From positions 4,904,169 to 4,968,168 of the forward strand of contig NC_087386.1 of NCBI RefSeq assembly GCF_963675165.1: a stretch of DNA of 64,000 nt, read 5' to 3'. The notes beneath the pieces are model-generated. The model ran no database searches, had not been told where the DNA came from, and saw only the letters and a list, made by a program, of their open reading frames with translations. The position numbers and the translations under genes were made by a program. The stretch is from Halichondria panicea (Eukaryota > Porifera > Demospongiae > Suberitida > Halichondriidae). This document shows, in pieces, positions 1-10,644 of this stretch. Each line of letters begins with the position of its first letter. The first letter of the stretch is position 1.

Positions 1-346
1 CACTTTTGTCGTAGCCACTGTCACAATTCTCCACGCATTTCCCTTCAACTAATTTATTAGTTATATTGTCAAACGTCACGCAGTGGCATCTAATAACAGA
101 CAGCTGTAGTTCTTCACTGCAGTGGACAGATACGAGATTCTGTAGATTTTCTTTGCAGACACATTTCGTGTTGTTACATTTGGTCCAGAATGGACAATCA
201 ATATCCACTTGACAGTTCTTACCTTCTGTTGTTGCTATTGAAGTATTCTGATTACTGTATTCTTGCATTGCCTCGGCTGAAAGGCTAGCAACCACAGCCA
301 ATAGGAAAGAAACACCTATTAACATTCGAACTCTGAAACCAAACAT
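1..346 (-). CDS. Clade A array gene, 5' part only (window edge)
   Basis: The reading frame starts at an ATG at 346-344 and runs off the left edge after 115 codons. It encodes a hydrophobic signal peptide (MFGFRVRMLIGVSFLLAV), then the family's first Cys module (C-x5-DCPFWTKCNNTKCVC), the SVIRCHC motif and the start of the VEGKC-ENC motif. It is nearly identical to the start of the gene at 7341-9149, including about 160 bp of upstream DNA, so it is a recent duplicate. Whether the rest is intact cannot be seen. The family is a multipass membrane protein of unknown function. Confidence 0.85.
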   Translation of the reverse strand, partial: MFGFRVRMLIGVSFLLAVVASLSAEAMQEYSNQNTSIATTEGKNCQVDIDCPFWTKCNNTKCVCKENLQNLVSVHCSEELQLSVIRCHCVTFDNITNKLVEGKCVENCDSGYDKS

Positions 347-354
347 TCTGAAAC

Positions 355-520
355 TTACAAGTACACATGCAGCTATGGTTCAAGTATACAGTTCTTTGGC
401 AGATCAAATGTCAGCATGTAGAGAGAAGGGCTCTATATATAGCTATATAGCCAACGCTATAATTCAATTTGCTATGTGTCTTTTTGTACACTGAAATATA
501 CACTCCTTCTGCATAACTAT
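355..520 (-). promoter_or_regulatory. Clade A type-1 promoter block
   Basis: This block is shared with the DNA upstream of the gene at 7341-9149 (9165-9320). It contains a TATA-like ctatatatag at about 432-443, roughly 90 bp before the ATG on the minus strand. Conservation between two gene copies may reflect recent duplication rather than selection. Confidence 0.45.
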
Positions 521-1184
521 GAGTACATCTATGGTTTTAGGGATTTATGACAGTACTTCCACCAAACACGAGGGCGGAGCCCATATCAAAACATTGCAAT
601 GTGAAATGTGAAATTAAAATTTTTACCACCCACTCAAATATTTGTGACGTTTTCGCGTGTTTACAACACGAGGATTCTCATGCTTTAATAAATATATCAC
701 GTGTTTTAGAGGTAACAAGCTGGTATTAAAAGTTGTACATGCAGTCCATACCGTTTATACACTCTTATTACATATTATAGCCTTGAGGCATGATTTGGTA
801 AGGGTCGTCATGGTATAAACAACATAATTATAGATATCTCATGCCCATAATGCAACAATCCAAATTGAGTGTAAGAAGGATACAAACGATGTAATGTTGC
901 AAGCTTCCAACAGTTAGCCAATGAAAATTGGCCCTTTCCCCGTTGAAGCCGTCATAATTATGATTATTATAATATAAGGCACTCAACCAACAACTCGTAC
1001 ATTCTACAAACATTAATTATTCTTCAAAATGTTGGTAAAGTTATTGTCAGAGCAAATCTGGTCAATGTAAAGTCACTTCTTCATAGTATCTACTCATAAG
1101 GGATCACAACGCACAAAAGAGCAAATAATTAATAGAGCAACCATAACAACCTATATACAAGTCACTTTCATATCGCCTTATTGT
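521..1184. other. Intergenic stretch, no gene recognised
   Basis: The DNA is AT-rich with only short chance reading frames. No array-type motif, RNA gene or clear repeat was recognised here. It lies where a gene body would be expected downstream of the orphan promoter copy at 1185-1320. Confidence 0.4.
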
Positions 1185-1610
1185 CTTTGATGTGTTGGGC
1201 AAACAGTGCAATCCGTATACAGGTAGCTAAGAGTCTATCATGTTCCAAACAGTTTTCATTGTTTAAGGAATATTGGGAATAGACGTTAGTACCGTTACAG
1301 ATATAATGTACATGTGCAATCAACTGAGCACTCAAAGCTATAATACGCATGGCCACCTTATCTTAATGACCTATGCATGCATGCAGACACTAAGATTCAG
1401 CGCAACGATAATAGATACTGTTGTGAAGAAGGGTAAAAAAAGTACGGGGGGTGGGCTAGTAGAATGCTCATTGAACAAATAATCATAGTTTGTGTACTAT
1501 AGTGCAAAAAGGTATAACATTTACAATCAAGTATACACAATATTAATAACGCTAGAGGCTACACCACAATTTAAATGTTAACTGAGCACTATAATATAAA
1601 GCATTCAACA
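1185..1610 (-). repeat. Orphan copy of the type-2 clade A promoter and intergenic unit
   Basis: Positions 1185-1320 match the blocks upstream of the genes starting at 3486 (3590-3740) and 13864 (13951-14102). Positions 1335-1610 match 14288-14585, including a G-rich tract and the sequence before the tail of the next gene. No gene body follows it on the minus strand before the independent gene start at 346, so it appears to be left over from a deleted copy. Confidence 0.6.
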
Positions 1611-1614
1611 ACAA

Positions 1615-1812
1615 TTAAGGTTGTATAGCCAAGTTCCCAACATTATTGTATGTTTCTTCTGAGCAAATTGGTTCTAAAGGTCGATTCCTTTCTTCGTATC
1701 GCTGTGGATTCACCAGTCTATCAGGTAAAGAGGTCTCAAAGCCTCGTTCTATACTCGCATAGCCCTGCCTCCAGGCTCTGATTCGGGTCATAAACATTGT
1801 TCCTTTTCTAAG
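1615..1812 (-). pseudogene. Severed cytoplasmic tail of the array gene at 1813-3486
   Basis: It is in the same frame as the upstream open frame, separated from it only by a TGA. It encodes the family tail: an R-K basic patch, MFMTRIRAWRQGY, LPDRLVNPQRYEERNRPLEP, then an extra 15 or so residues not found in the paralogues at 7341 and 12035. The preserved frame beyond the stop suggests the nonsense change is recent, or that the stop is read through or polymorphic. Confidence 0.75.
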
Positions 1813-3486
1813 TCAAGACAGTATCCAGTGTATACTGAAGCAGCTAATAATAAGAAGTGGAATAGCTACTACAATAGCACGCAGAATTACTGAAGCACGG
1901 TAAACTGTTTTTGGCCGCAAAGAGTAGAAACTTGTTCCTAGGTTTAGGCTGAGAAATATGCCGAGCAAACCTATGAATAATACATCAATTTTTATACGGT
2001 TCATATCCTTGTATGGTTGTGCAAGCAGTAGTAGAATTATAACGAAGAAAATGATTACCAAACCAAATATATAGTAACTTGAGTCGATGGTGGAGGAATA
2101 GACTAAGACATTTATGTAGCGTAAAATGTAAAACACTGCTGCAAACCATCGATAATCTTTGGTGCCTGGTTGAGTGCCGTTTGTGTAGCAGCTTTGAAAA
2201 GATTCCATGACCTCTTGTAGCAATGGATGACGTAGTTTTAGACAGCTAAGCAATCTCTGAAACCAACGAAACTGATAAATCAACAAAAACAAGATTGGAA
2301 GAATCGCAAACATTGTAGAGCACACTAAAGCAAGAATAGCAAATGGCAGATGCTCTTTTCCACAGTATTCCATTGTTGCATTATAATACAATACCCATGT
2401 AGTTAAATTACCACCACTAATATCCATTGCTTTCACGGGTGTAAGAAGATCAACTGACACGGAAACCATTTTTGTGAATGATAGTAAGAAAAAAGTTGCA
2501 AATGCATCTATCACACTAGTTCTGCTTTCCCAGTTTCTACGAATACGTGAAAAGAGGTAACGAAATGGTATCCACAAGATAACTACTAGTCTGAAGTTTC
2601 TAGCGTGTAGCTCAATTAAGATGTAGGAGACAACTGTCAACAGTAGTGGGTAAATAGCCACTGCATAGTCCAGAGCTGAGACTGTGAGTATGGACACATC
2701 AAGACAAATGTCAGGGTAGAGACCTCTGAAGAAATCTAAGTTCCATATTGAATGCAGGTTAAACATAAAATTAAGGCTGTACTTGACACTGTGTTCATAT
2801 CTATTTATGTATTCTGTGATAAGTCTAGCCATAGCAGGTGTTGCAAGTAACTGGCAATAATTAACAAAACCATGGAGATAAGAAGAAGTCGCACTGATCT
2901 TGAAAAATACCACCACGAAGTAAAATACTGTAAGTGGGCCAAAAGCCACGAGAATATACTTCCAGATATTTCTGTTCCCCTCAGGACATTTCAAACACCC
3001 CATGTCATAAGAGTAAGCCAGTGGAGAGTGTCCAGGTAGACACCTCCCACACAGTCTTCCTGTTCTGTTCCACTTCTCCTCACACATGAACTTGTTTAGT
3101 TGGGAAACATCTTTTGGCAATGGAAGGTACTCACTTTTGCTGTAGTCATTTTCACAATTTTCAATGCAGTATCCTTCAACTAACACATTAGTCATATTGT
3201 CATACGTCACACAGTGGCATCTAATAACAGATAGTTGTAGATTTTCTTCGCAGTGTACTGTTTGGATCTTCTGCAGAACATTTTTGCAGACACATTTCGT
3301 GTTATTACATTCAGCCCAAGGTGAACAATCGCTATTATCTTTACAAGTATTCTTGACAGCTGTTATTATCCCTTTGTAGTGATGAAGTGCTTTACGATTC
3401 TGAATCCTGCCATGTTGTTGATAAGCCATAGCTACGAAACTAGTAGCTGTGAGTATTAATAACACACTAACTATCCTGAAATTCAT
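1813..3486 (-). CDS. Clade A multipass membrane protein, tail lost to a nonsense codon
   Basis: The open frame is 557 codons from the ATG at 3486. It has a signal peptide (MNFRIVSVLLILTATSF), a Cys-rich ectodomain (C-x5-DCSPWAECNNTKCVC, SVIRCHC, LCGRCLPGHSPLAYSYD), then about ten hydrophobic segments from residue 175 or so, including the YPLLLTVVSYILIELHARNF and LLIYQFRWFQRLLSCL blocks. At the point where paralogues read ILSRLRK this gene reads ILS, stop, LRK: CGA in the copies at 7341 and 12035 is TGA here. The result is loss of about 60 cytoplasmic residues after the last membrane segment. The body (VLQKIQTVHC, NYCQLLATPAMARLITEYINRYEHS) is the most divergent of clade A. Function is unknown; it may be a young pseudogene. 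Confidence 0.85.
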   Translation of the reverse strand: MNFRIVSVLLILTATSFVAMAYQQHGRIQNRKALHHYKGIITAVKNTCKDNSDCSPWAECNNTKCVCKNVLQKIQTVHCEENLQLSVIRCHCVTYDNMTNVLVEGYCIENCENDYSKSEYLPLPKDVSQLNKFMCEEKWNRTGRLCGRCLPGHSPLAYSYDMGCLKCPEGNRNIWKYILVAFGPLTVFYFVVVFFKISATSSYLHGFVNYCQLLATPAMARLITEYINRYEHSVKYSLNFMFNLHSIWNLDFFRGLYPDICLDVSILTVSALDYAVAIYPLLLTVVSYILIELHARNFRLVVILWIPFRYLFSRIRRNWESRTSVIDAFATFFLLSFTKMVSVSVDLLTPVKAMDISGGNLTTWVLYYNATMEYCGKEHLPFAILALVCSTMFAILPILFLLIYQFRWFQRLLSCLKLRHPLLQEVMESFQSCYTNGTQPGTKDYRWFAAVFYILRYINVLVYSSTIDSSYYIFGLVIIFFVIILLLLAQPYKDMNRIKIDVLFIGLLGIFLSLNLGTSFYSLRPKTVYRASVILRAIVVAIPLLIISCFSIHWILS

Positions 3487-3489
3487 GCT

Positions 3490-3745
3490 TGTCAGTTTAC
3501 AATTTATGAGTAAATTATTATCTATGCTCTATATAATTACATGTATAATTTATATATGTATACAGTAACTTCTACAATAAAACTTTGATGTGTTGGGCAA
3601 ACCATTCTGAATGTGTGCAATTCGTAGGTAGCTAACAGTCTATCATGTTCCAAACAGTTTTCATTGTTTAAGGAATCTTGGGAATAGAATTTGTACGTTT
3701 GTACCATTACACAGATGTAATGTTGTCACTGTTAAAATATATACA
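3490..3745 (-). promoter_or_regulatory. Type-2 clade A promoter block
   Basis: It is near-identical to 13866-14102 upstream of the gene starting at 13864, and 3590-3740 also matches the orphan copy at 1185-1320. TATA-like AT stretches lie 35-75 bp before the ATG. The match extends into the first 65-70 codons of both genes. Confidence 0.45.
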
Positions 3746-4029
3746 GTACATGTGTAATCAAAGACTGAGCATACACGCATGGCCAATCCTATGTAAAACC
3801 TACTGGTTTTACTAATACACCCCCACAATTCTACAGCCTACATATATATATATATATATAGAGTATGGAAGGAAGATCCAATGACATGTTTTGTAAAGGA
3901 AATGTACAAGTTTGCAGCTACATGTAGCTAGAACCTAGAAACTAAAGATTATTAATAAAAATATGGGCGTGGCTCTGGTTAGATTACGCATGCTCAGTAG
4001 ATCCAGAGCTGTGAAACCCATTAGCCTTG

Positions 4030-4766
4030 ATTCCAGGCCGCGAAGAGAAAGGCGGCCTGGTATACCTTATATGCGCATGTGCGTACATTACCCCAAAAAG
4101 GAGGTAATCCGTGTATTTGTGGATACTGTCAGTAAAATAAACCGTATACTATTTGTATTCTGAAGTTGCAGTCCGTTACATAGAAGTATTGTGCAAAGAT
4201 GACCGAGTTCTTACGCCCTTGATTGTATCAAGCCAAGTCTCTACTAACGATACCCTGCACTGTAAGGCTACAGATGTTATAGGAAAGGCATGTGTTTCTG
4301 TGGGTCCCCTGATGAGGCTGTGGTAATATGGGCCAGGTAAGTCTTCTGCCACCAAATCTTGCCTTTATGTTCGACAAGAAGTCATTGCTGAAGATAAAGA
4401 AGCTAACGATCACTCCTGAAAGCTTTTAGTATAAGCTTTAACTCGACACTCAGGAAGTTATTCACTCAAGATCTACTGATGTATTAAAGAGTCCACCACT
4501 CTTCCTAGGTGGCAGCTCTAGCTGTCTGGGAGGCCTTCTAGAACTGCCTCTTTGATAAACAGAGCTAGAAGAAGCAACACTGCATGCTGCAGCATAATTA
4601 TTCTACTTTGATTAGTACTCTCTGAAAGCTGCCATTGTGGTCACATTGTCTTCCTTTTTGTAACTTTGTCCGGTTTTTACAATTTGTATGATGAAATTGC
4701 TGTCAATTATTTCGCGCATGCGCATACAAGGTATACCAGGCCGCCTTTTTCTTCGTGGCCTGGAAT
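4030..4766. mobile_element. Inverted-repeat DNA element, about 740 bp
   Basis: Terminal inverted repeats of about 50 bp (4030-4085 and 4712-4766) read attccaggcc-cgaag and include a shared ggcggcctggtatacctt segment followed by tatgcgcatg. The interior carries no convincing reading frame, so this looks like a non-autonomous DNA transposon. A short TA-dinucleotide run (3841-3861) lies before it. No target-site duplication could be fixed by eye. Confidence 0.65.
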
Positions 4767-5129
4767 GAAACCATGTGCTCCAAGAGAAGACACCCTTACT
4801 GGAATTATTAGTCTTTAATTCTTACCAATAATATTATTAGTTTTTAATTATTACCCATTAGTCTCAATAAAAATCACAACGAGAATTATACTGCAACATC
4901 ACAGACACTTCTAAGGAACTATATTGATCAAAGAAGTCTTAAAAGAGTTAACTGATCTAGTAGTACTACTATAGCACCTTCCATACGTATATACTCAGTA
5001 TTAGCATTACTCATGCTATTGAGGCTAGAGTGCTTCTACAAAATTTGCCTATTAGGCTGGCATAATGCTCAATGCTCCACCACACCTATTAGTCTCAAAA
5101 TTATGCTAGCATAATTGGGCAAGGCCTAG

Positions 5130-5232
5130 TACTCACGTATGGGTGTAATTTTACACCCGGTGGGAGGTAATGTACTCACGTATGGGTGTAATTTTACACC
5201 CAGTGGGAGGTAGTGTATACTCACGTATGGGT
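5130..5232. repeat. 43-45 bp tandem repeat, about 2.4 copies
   Basis: Copies start at 5130, 5173 and 5218 with tactcacgtatgggtgt. Each complete unit contains gtgtaattttacaccc, a short palindrome. Confidence 0.85.
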
Positions 5233-6463
5233 GTTTTCAAAGAAATATCACCCAGAAGAGACACAGCCATTTTTAGTGAAGAGCTAAAAATGGTTCCGCC
5301 TAGAAAACCACTAGTGCTAGGGACTTGGTTTTATATCATTTTATGCTGTTTGAAATGCTTTTCAATATTACTAAACGTTTTTTTAGAAACATCCTGTGTT
5401 GTTCAATTTATAGACTTTTTTTGCTGTGACAAACCCAGTTTAGAAAAATCTAGACCATAATTATATGGATCAAAACTCTCTGTAATTTTGTTAAGATGAC
5501 ATAATGGGTTAACTATGCTAAATATAGGCCCTATCCTTCACGTGGAACTCCAGATTGAAAGTTTTAGCGCTTACCCTCTACGGTAATGGCTAAATAGCTC
5601 GCTTAAATGAAAGCCACGCCCCCAAATGATATTGTGCGTTCGTACGTGAGGATAGGCGCTAGAGTTACGTGCAAATAATGAGATAACACACACGCAGTGA
5701 TTGTAAACATTGCGCGTGTGCAATTATTGCAGCCATACTATCTGCATTCTTGTGGTTAAATGTTATCAATTTGTTACTATGGGCCAGCACCCTTAAAGGC
5801 TTTCTAAGTAAGCAAAACTAGCCATAATTCGATAACAAAGCATTATTATTTTTGTAACTTCACAAACTAATATCCAAGAAAACACGTGACTATATGAAGC
5901 TCTTACTTGCACTTCATTAATTGGGATCCTTGTATGGTTGAATAAGCGCCATAATTGCTATAACCCACCAAACGCGAGAATGTGAATAAGTATACAGACA
6001 AAATACAATATTAAAGTCATACAGCTATATAGCTATAGCTAGCTAGAGACAGAGCTGATGTACGTTTGGTTGCAGCAGCTATTTCTTTCTGATAGAGTCT
6101 ACATGTACAGTGCAACAACCAAAGACAGTAGATTTTTTTTTGGTACACATTTTTTTACATTTTGTGGCATATCTTCTAAAGTAAAAGTGATATGATCTAT
6201 TTGAGTGCAGGTACTGAAAGTTCAACTATTGGCGCTTCCATTGGACCACCACCTATTACATCACATAACATCATCAATATAAAATGGCTGTCTGAAGATG
6301 TGTACTTCCGAAAATGTTAGGAATAGAATGTTAGCTTATTTGTTTGAGTTAAGATCTGAAATTTGTTGTGTATGTACCTGGTATATTGTTCAACTTGTAA
6401 GTTTCAACGGAAGTCTGGGCTACTAGTAAGTTCTGAGAAATATTGTTTTTTGGTGGCAAATAT
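5233..6463. other. Intergenic, no gene; one diverged interspersed repeat
   Basis: Positions 5800-5925 belong to the repeat family seen at 19240-19400 (+), 19858-20010 (-) and 38548-38715 (+), recognised by the aaactagccataa-tcga core and an acttgcacttcatt end. A reading frame at 5170-5460 spans the tandem repeat and has no recognisable features, so I do not call it a gene. The rest is unassigned. Confidence 0.5.
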
Positions 6464-6980
6464 ATTAGGAATACAACTTTCGATTTTATATTAGTTAAGG
6501 TCTGATTTTTGAGAAGCATGTACTACAATAGTGTACTTTTCATCTGTACTAACTTACAGGAGTTAGGCTAGCTAGCGTCTTCTTTGCTAGAGCGGCCCAT
6601 CTTGTCAAAAACAGTGATTTTCATGACTTTTTTGATGATTTAGCTACGTAGAAAGCTCAATTGCCATGCCCCTGTGACACAGAATGACCAACACCAACTG
6701 CATTTTGGGTAGTTGCAGGTAGACATCACATGACCTTTGGATGTAGCAAATAACAACAAGATGATTTGTAACGTCACAAATCAATGAATATCATTGCATA
6801 CGTCAGCAAAAGTAGCAAAACGGAGCAAAATCACCATTTTTGACGAGAAGGCCCGCTCTAGCAAAGAAGAGACTTGTCTAGCTCCTGTAAGTTAGTGCAA
6901 ATGAATTTTACACTATTGTAGTACATGCTTCTCAAAAATCAGACCTTAACTTGCATAAAATCGAAAGTTGTATTCCTAAC
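6464..6980. mobile_element. Long hairpin element with arms of about 160 nt
   Basis: The left arm (from 6464) and the reverse complement of the right arm (ending 6980) both read ttaggaatacaactttcga, then aggtctgatttttgagaag, then acttacaggag and ctttgctagagcgg. The loop (about 6650-6800) has no reading frame. It is typical of a foldback or MITE-like non-autonomous DNA transposon. Confidence 0.75.
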
Positions 6981-6987
6981 ATTTAAT

Positions 6988-7056
6988 ACTACAAACAGAC
7001 AAACAAACCGACCAAACGACTACTATAACCCGTGGCTGCCTGTGCGCCTCAGGTTA
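6988..7056 (+). repeat. 3' end fragment of the 0.5 kb interspersed repeat
   Basis: It matches the last 70 bp of the copies at 11235-11757 and 15140-15756 (acaaacagacaaacaaac through the gtggctgcc and cgcctc-ggtta end). It is adjacent to DNA duplicated at 11757-12034. Confidence 0.6.
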
Positions 7057-7159
7057 ATAAAAAATTGTACCCACTTAATAAAAATTATACCCCGTTAAAA
7101 TAATTTTTACAACCATACAAGAATGAATTATATGTTAGCTATATCAGTCTAGATATGAC

Positions 7160-7268
7160 GTATTACAATAATGTGGACTGCCCCTCGTGGACACAATGAA
7201 ACAATATCAAATGTAAGTGCAAAGCAAATCTACATTGTTAAAGTCAATCACAGTGTTACACAATGTCA
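7160..7268 (+). pseudogene. Clade B ectodomain relic, opposite strand to the adjacent gene
   Basis: On the plus strand it keeps pieces matching the clade B codons for NNDMDCPPWTECNN-TKCECKANL (aataatgtggactgcccctc, aagtgcaaagcaaatcta). It is a decayed fragment of about 100 bp that lies tail-to-tail with the clade A gene ending at 7341. The same relic sits in the same place after the gene ending at 12035, so it was duplicated together with a clade A gene. Confidence 0.65.
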
Positions 7269-7340
7269 TCTAAGTGAGCACTATATAATGTAAGCATCCA
7301 ACAACAAGCTTGTAGCAGTAAATTAAATATTCCCAACATT

Positions 7341-9149
7341 TCAAATCGGTTCTAAAAGTCGATTCCTTTCTTCGTATCGCTGTGGATTCACCAGTCTATC
7401 AGGTAAAGAGGTCTCAAAGTCTTGTTCCATGCTCGAATAGCCCTGCCTCCAGGCTCTGATTCGGGTCATAAACATTTTTGCTTTTCTAAGTCGAGACAGT
7501 ATCGAGTAAGTGATGAAGCATGTCACAACAACAAGAGGAAAAAGTGCTACAATAATACGAAGTATTCGCGAGGCATGAAAAATTGTCTTCGGTCGTAAAG
7601 ACTCGAAATTGGTTCCTTGGTTTATGCCTATAAACATGCCGAGTACTCCCAAAGAAAAAATGTCTATTTTGGTATGATTAGGATCCTTGTACGGTTGAAT
7701 AAGCGCCATAATTACCATAAAAAGGAAAATGAGAACAATTGCAAATGTGAAATAGCTAGAGTCGAGCATCGATGAGTACAACATAATATTTATGTAGCGC
7801 GCAATGTAAAACACAGCTGCAAACCATCGAAGATCTTTCGTTCCTGGTTCAATTCCATTCTTGAAGCAGCTCTGGAATGATTCCATGACCTCCTGTAGCA
7901 ATTGATGACGAAGCTTCAGACAGCTCAGCAATCTCTGAAACCAGCGAAATTGATAAATCAATAACAACAACATCGGGAGAATCGCAAACAGTGTGGAACA
8001 TGACAACGCCAAGATGGCATATGGTAGATGCTCTTTTCCAAAATATTCGATCGTTGCATCATAATATAACATCCATGTCACGTTTACTTTCTCGTTTAGA
8101 AGGTTAGCTACTTTCACTGGTGTAAGAAGGTCCACTGAGGTGGTGGACATTTTGACAAAAGAAAGAAGAAAGAAAGTTGCAAATGCATCTATTATAGTAG
8201 TTCTGCTTTCCCAGTTTGTGCGGAAACGTGAAAAGAAATAATGAAATGGTCTCCACAAGATGACTACTAGTCGAAAGTTTCTAGCGTATAGCTCAATCAA
8301 GATGTAGGAGATAACAGTCAATAGTAGTGGATAGATAGCCACTGCATAGTCCAGAGCTAAGATTGTGAGTGTGGACACATCAAGACAAATGTCAGGGTAG
8401 AGACCTCTGAAGAAATCAAGGTTCCAAATGGCATATATGTCTAGAATCAATACAACACATACTCTTATATCTGCAGTAAGACTATGGCTGTATGTGGTGA
8501 CAACTCGAGCAAAAGCAGGTGCTGTAATTAGCTGACTGTAAAATAAAAATCCATGGATATAAGAAGAGGTTGCATTGATCTTTAGCAGTAACACGAAAAC
8601 GTAAAATATTGTTAGTGGACCAAATGCCATGAGAACGTATTTCCAGATATTTCTGTTCCCCTCAGGGCATTTCACACACCTCATGTCATAAGAGTAAGCC
8701 AGTGGAGAGTGTCCAGGTAGACACCTACCACACAGTCTTCCTGTTCTGTTCCACTTCTCCTCACACATGAACTGGTTCAATTGGGAAACATCTGTTGGCA
8801 ATGGAAGGTAGTCACTTTTGTCGTAGCCACTGTCACAATTCTCCATGCATTTCCCTTCAACTAATTTATTAGTTATATTGTCAAACGTCACGCAGTGGCA
8901 TCTAATAACAGACAGCTGTAGTTCTTCACTGCAGTGGACAGATACGAGATTCTGTAGATTTTCTTTGCAGGCACATTTCGTGTTGTTACATTTGGTCCAG
9001 AATGGACAATCAATATCCACTTGACAGTTTTTACCTTCTTTTGTTGCTATTGAAGTACTGTATTCTTGCATTACCTCAGCTGAAAAGCTAGCAATCACAG
9101 CGAATAGAACAGAAACACCTATTAACATTCGAACTCTGAATCCAAACAT
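7341..9149 (-). CDS. Clade A multipass membrane protein, intact
   Basis: Intronless, 602 codons from the ATG at 9149. It has a signal peptide (residues 1-25), an ectodomain with the EB/EGF-like module C-x5-DCPFWTKCNNTKCAC, the SVIRCHCVTF block, several N-x-S/T sites and the pre-membrane motif LCGRCLPGHSPLAYSYDMRC-KCPEG. About ten hydrophobic segments run from residue 170 to 550, with polar loops around NFRLVVILWRPF and GTKDLRWFAAVFYI. The C-terminal tail is basic and ends in RAWRQGY ... NPQRYEERNRLLEPI. From the Cys-rich N-terminus I infer an outside N-terminus and inside tail. No enzymatic motif is visible. Function unknown; a receptor- or channel-like role is only a guess. Confidence 0.92.
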   Translation of the reverse strand: MFGFRVRMLIGVSVLFAVIASFSAEVMQEYSTSIATKEGKNCQVDIDCPFWTKCNNTKCACKENLQNLVSVHCSEELQLSVIRCHCVTFDNITNKLVEGKCMENCDSGYDKSDYLPLPTDVSQLNQFMCEEKWNRTGRLCGRCLPGHSPLAYSYDMRCVKCPEGNRNIWKYVLMAFGPLTIFYVFVLLLKINATSSYIHGFLFYSQLITAPAFARVVTTYSHSLTADIRVCVVLILDIYAIWNLDFFRGLYPDICLDVSTLTILALDYAVAIYPLLLTVISYILIELYARNFRLVVILWRPFHYFFSRFRTNWESRTTIIDAFATFFLLSFVKMSTTSVDLLTPVKVANLLNEKVNVTWMLYYDATIEYFGKEHLPYAILALSCSTLFAILPMLLLLIYQFRWFQRLLSCLKLRHQLLQEVMESFQSCFKNGIEPGTKDLRWFAAVFYIARYINIMLYSSMLDSSYFTFAIVLIFLFMVIMALIQPYKDPNHTKIDIFSLGVLGMFIGINQGTNFESLRPKTIFHASRILRIIVALFPLVVVTCFITYSILSRLRKAKMFMTRIRAWRQGYSSMEQDFETSLPDRLVNPQRYEERNRLLEPI

Positions 9150-9164
9150 TTTGAAACTTACAAG

Positions 9165-9320
9165 TACATAGGCAGCTATGGTTCAGTATACAGTTCTTTG
9201 GCGGATCAAATGTCAGCATGTAGAGAGAAGGGCTCTATATATAGCTAGCCATCACTATAATTCAATTTGCTATGTGTCCTTTTGTACACTGAAATACACT
9301 CCTCGGCATAACTTAGTATT
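9165..9320 (-). promoter_or_regulatory. Type-1 clade A promoter block
   Basis: It matches 355-520 upstream of the partial first gene, with a TATA-like ctatatatag at about 9234-9243, 85-95 bp before the ATG at 9149. Confidence 0.45.
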
Positions 9321-9470
9321 ATATTACATATTATATGTATATAATCTTGTACATATTGTATGCATTGCATGTACAATCACAATTATACCCGTGCATCATC
9401 TCCAACACAAGCATACACACATGCATGATTACATGTTTAGTGTGCCGAAAAGATTCCTCGTTACCCGAGG

Positions 9471-9977
9471 CGCATGGGCAGCCACGGGAATATAGTAGTC
9501 GTCTGGTTTGTTTGTTTGTCTGTAATGAGTGAGTCTGCTTACCTGCATGGATGCCACAGCACTGCGTTTACAGCATGGATAGCCTTCAGACAAGAAGTTA
9601 TTAGTGGTAGATTTTGATGTTAAAGCCTCGTTGTCGAATAAAAACGAGCAAAAGCTAAGAAGCTTGGCAGCTAGCTAACTACATGCGGTCTTTATTCGAG
9701 ATAGACTACGTATTTGCAGCTGAAGTGATCCCGTACCAGAAACAATGGAAAAGGGTCACTAAAGTAGAAAGCTGGAATTGTGACTGGTTTGTTTGTTTGG
9801 GGAGCTGACTCTCAGTCCGGATCCTCCAAGGAATCATACTTCTCCAAGACTTCAAGATTCTTTGTTGTGATCCTAGTCCACATGTCTCATGTAGGCCTAC
9901 CACTAAAACTCTATTCTCAGCATGCCTCTTTATAATCATGTCACTAACCGAGGGTTAGCACTTCAGTGCTCTAGTTA
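9471..9977 (-). repeat. 0.5 kb interspersed repeat, full copy
   Basis: On the minus strand it begins actagagcactgaagtgct and ends near gcctcgggtaa. It shares most of its length with 11235-11757 and 15140-15756. A conserved gcaggtaagcagactcac resembling a splice donor occurs near the 3' part. No coding sequence was recognised, and the class of element is unknown. Confidence 0.75.
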
Positions 9978-10166
9978 GTAAAGTTTGACATTATGCATGC
10001 ACCGTAATTACATTTCAAGTTTTATATGTGACATGAACCACGATATGCAGAGAGTGTAAACATGAGAACAAATGACTATGCATGCATGTGCATGTACTAT
10101 TATGGAACAGCTAATAAAGATATAGCCCTAATAGCAGGATATTGTACATGGAACAGAGTATATAGG

Positions 10167-10538
10167 TACCGTATATCTTCTAATTTATCAAACAGCAAAA
10201 AATAATTATTTTGGAAATTGTCCGGGTATAATTGGAACAGATTTTTATACAGCATGCGAAGTGTCCGGAATAATCAAGCAGCTGCATGCGAGCTAGCTAA
10301 GTTTAATAGAACAAGGTACGACTCAATAGTTGCACTAGCTATCTAAAACTAGCTACTCAAAGCTATCTAACTGCAGCACTCCAAGTCTTACTTGCCGTCT
10401 ATGAATGGTAACTCAACTTTTCAAGGTATTGTCCGGATATTTAGAACAAATGTAATATTAAAGTACTGGAGTGTCCGTTGTATTAGAACAACGAAAATTG
10501 CCCAAAAGAGTGTCCGATAAATTAGAAGATATACGGTA
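10167..10538. mobile_element. TACCGTATA-type inverted-repeat element
   Basis: Termini taccgtatatcttctaattt (10167) and its inverse (to 10538) flank about 370 bp without a gene. The internal phrase gtccg recurs near both ends. It interrupts a copy of the clade B upstream block (gcaggatattgtacatgga at about 10136). Confidence 0.75.
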
Positions 10539-10644
10539 CCGTACTATACATGCATGCACATGTAATAAATTTCGAGGACATAGACAGTTAAAAAATACAA
10601 GAAATACAAAATTGGAAGAATACTAACAAATCCCATTAGCGCTG

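Noticed and set aside
5170-5460. 96-codon plus-strand frame
   Set aside because: It begins in a tandem repeat and has no domain or homologous copy in the window.
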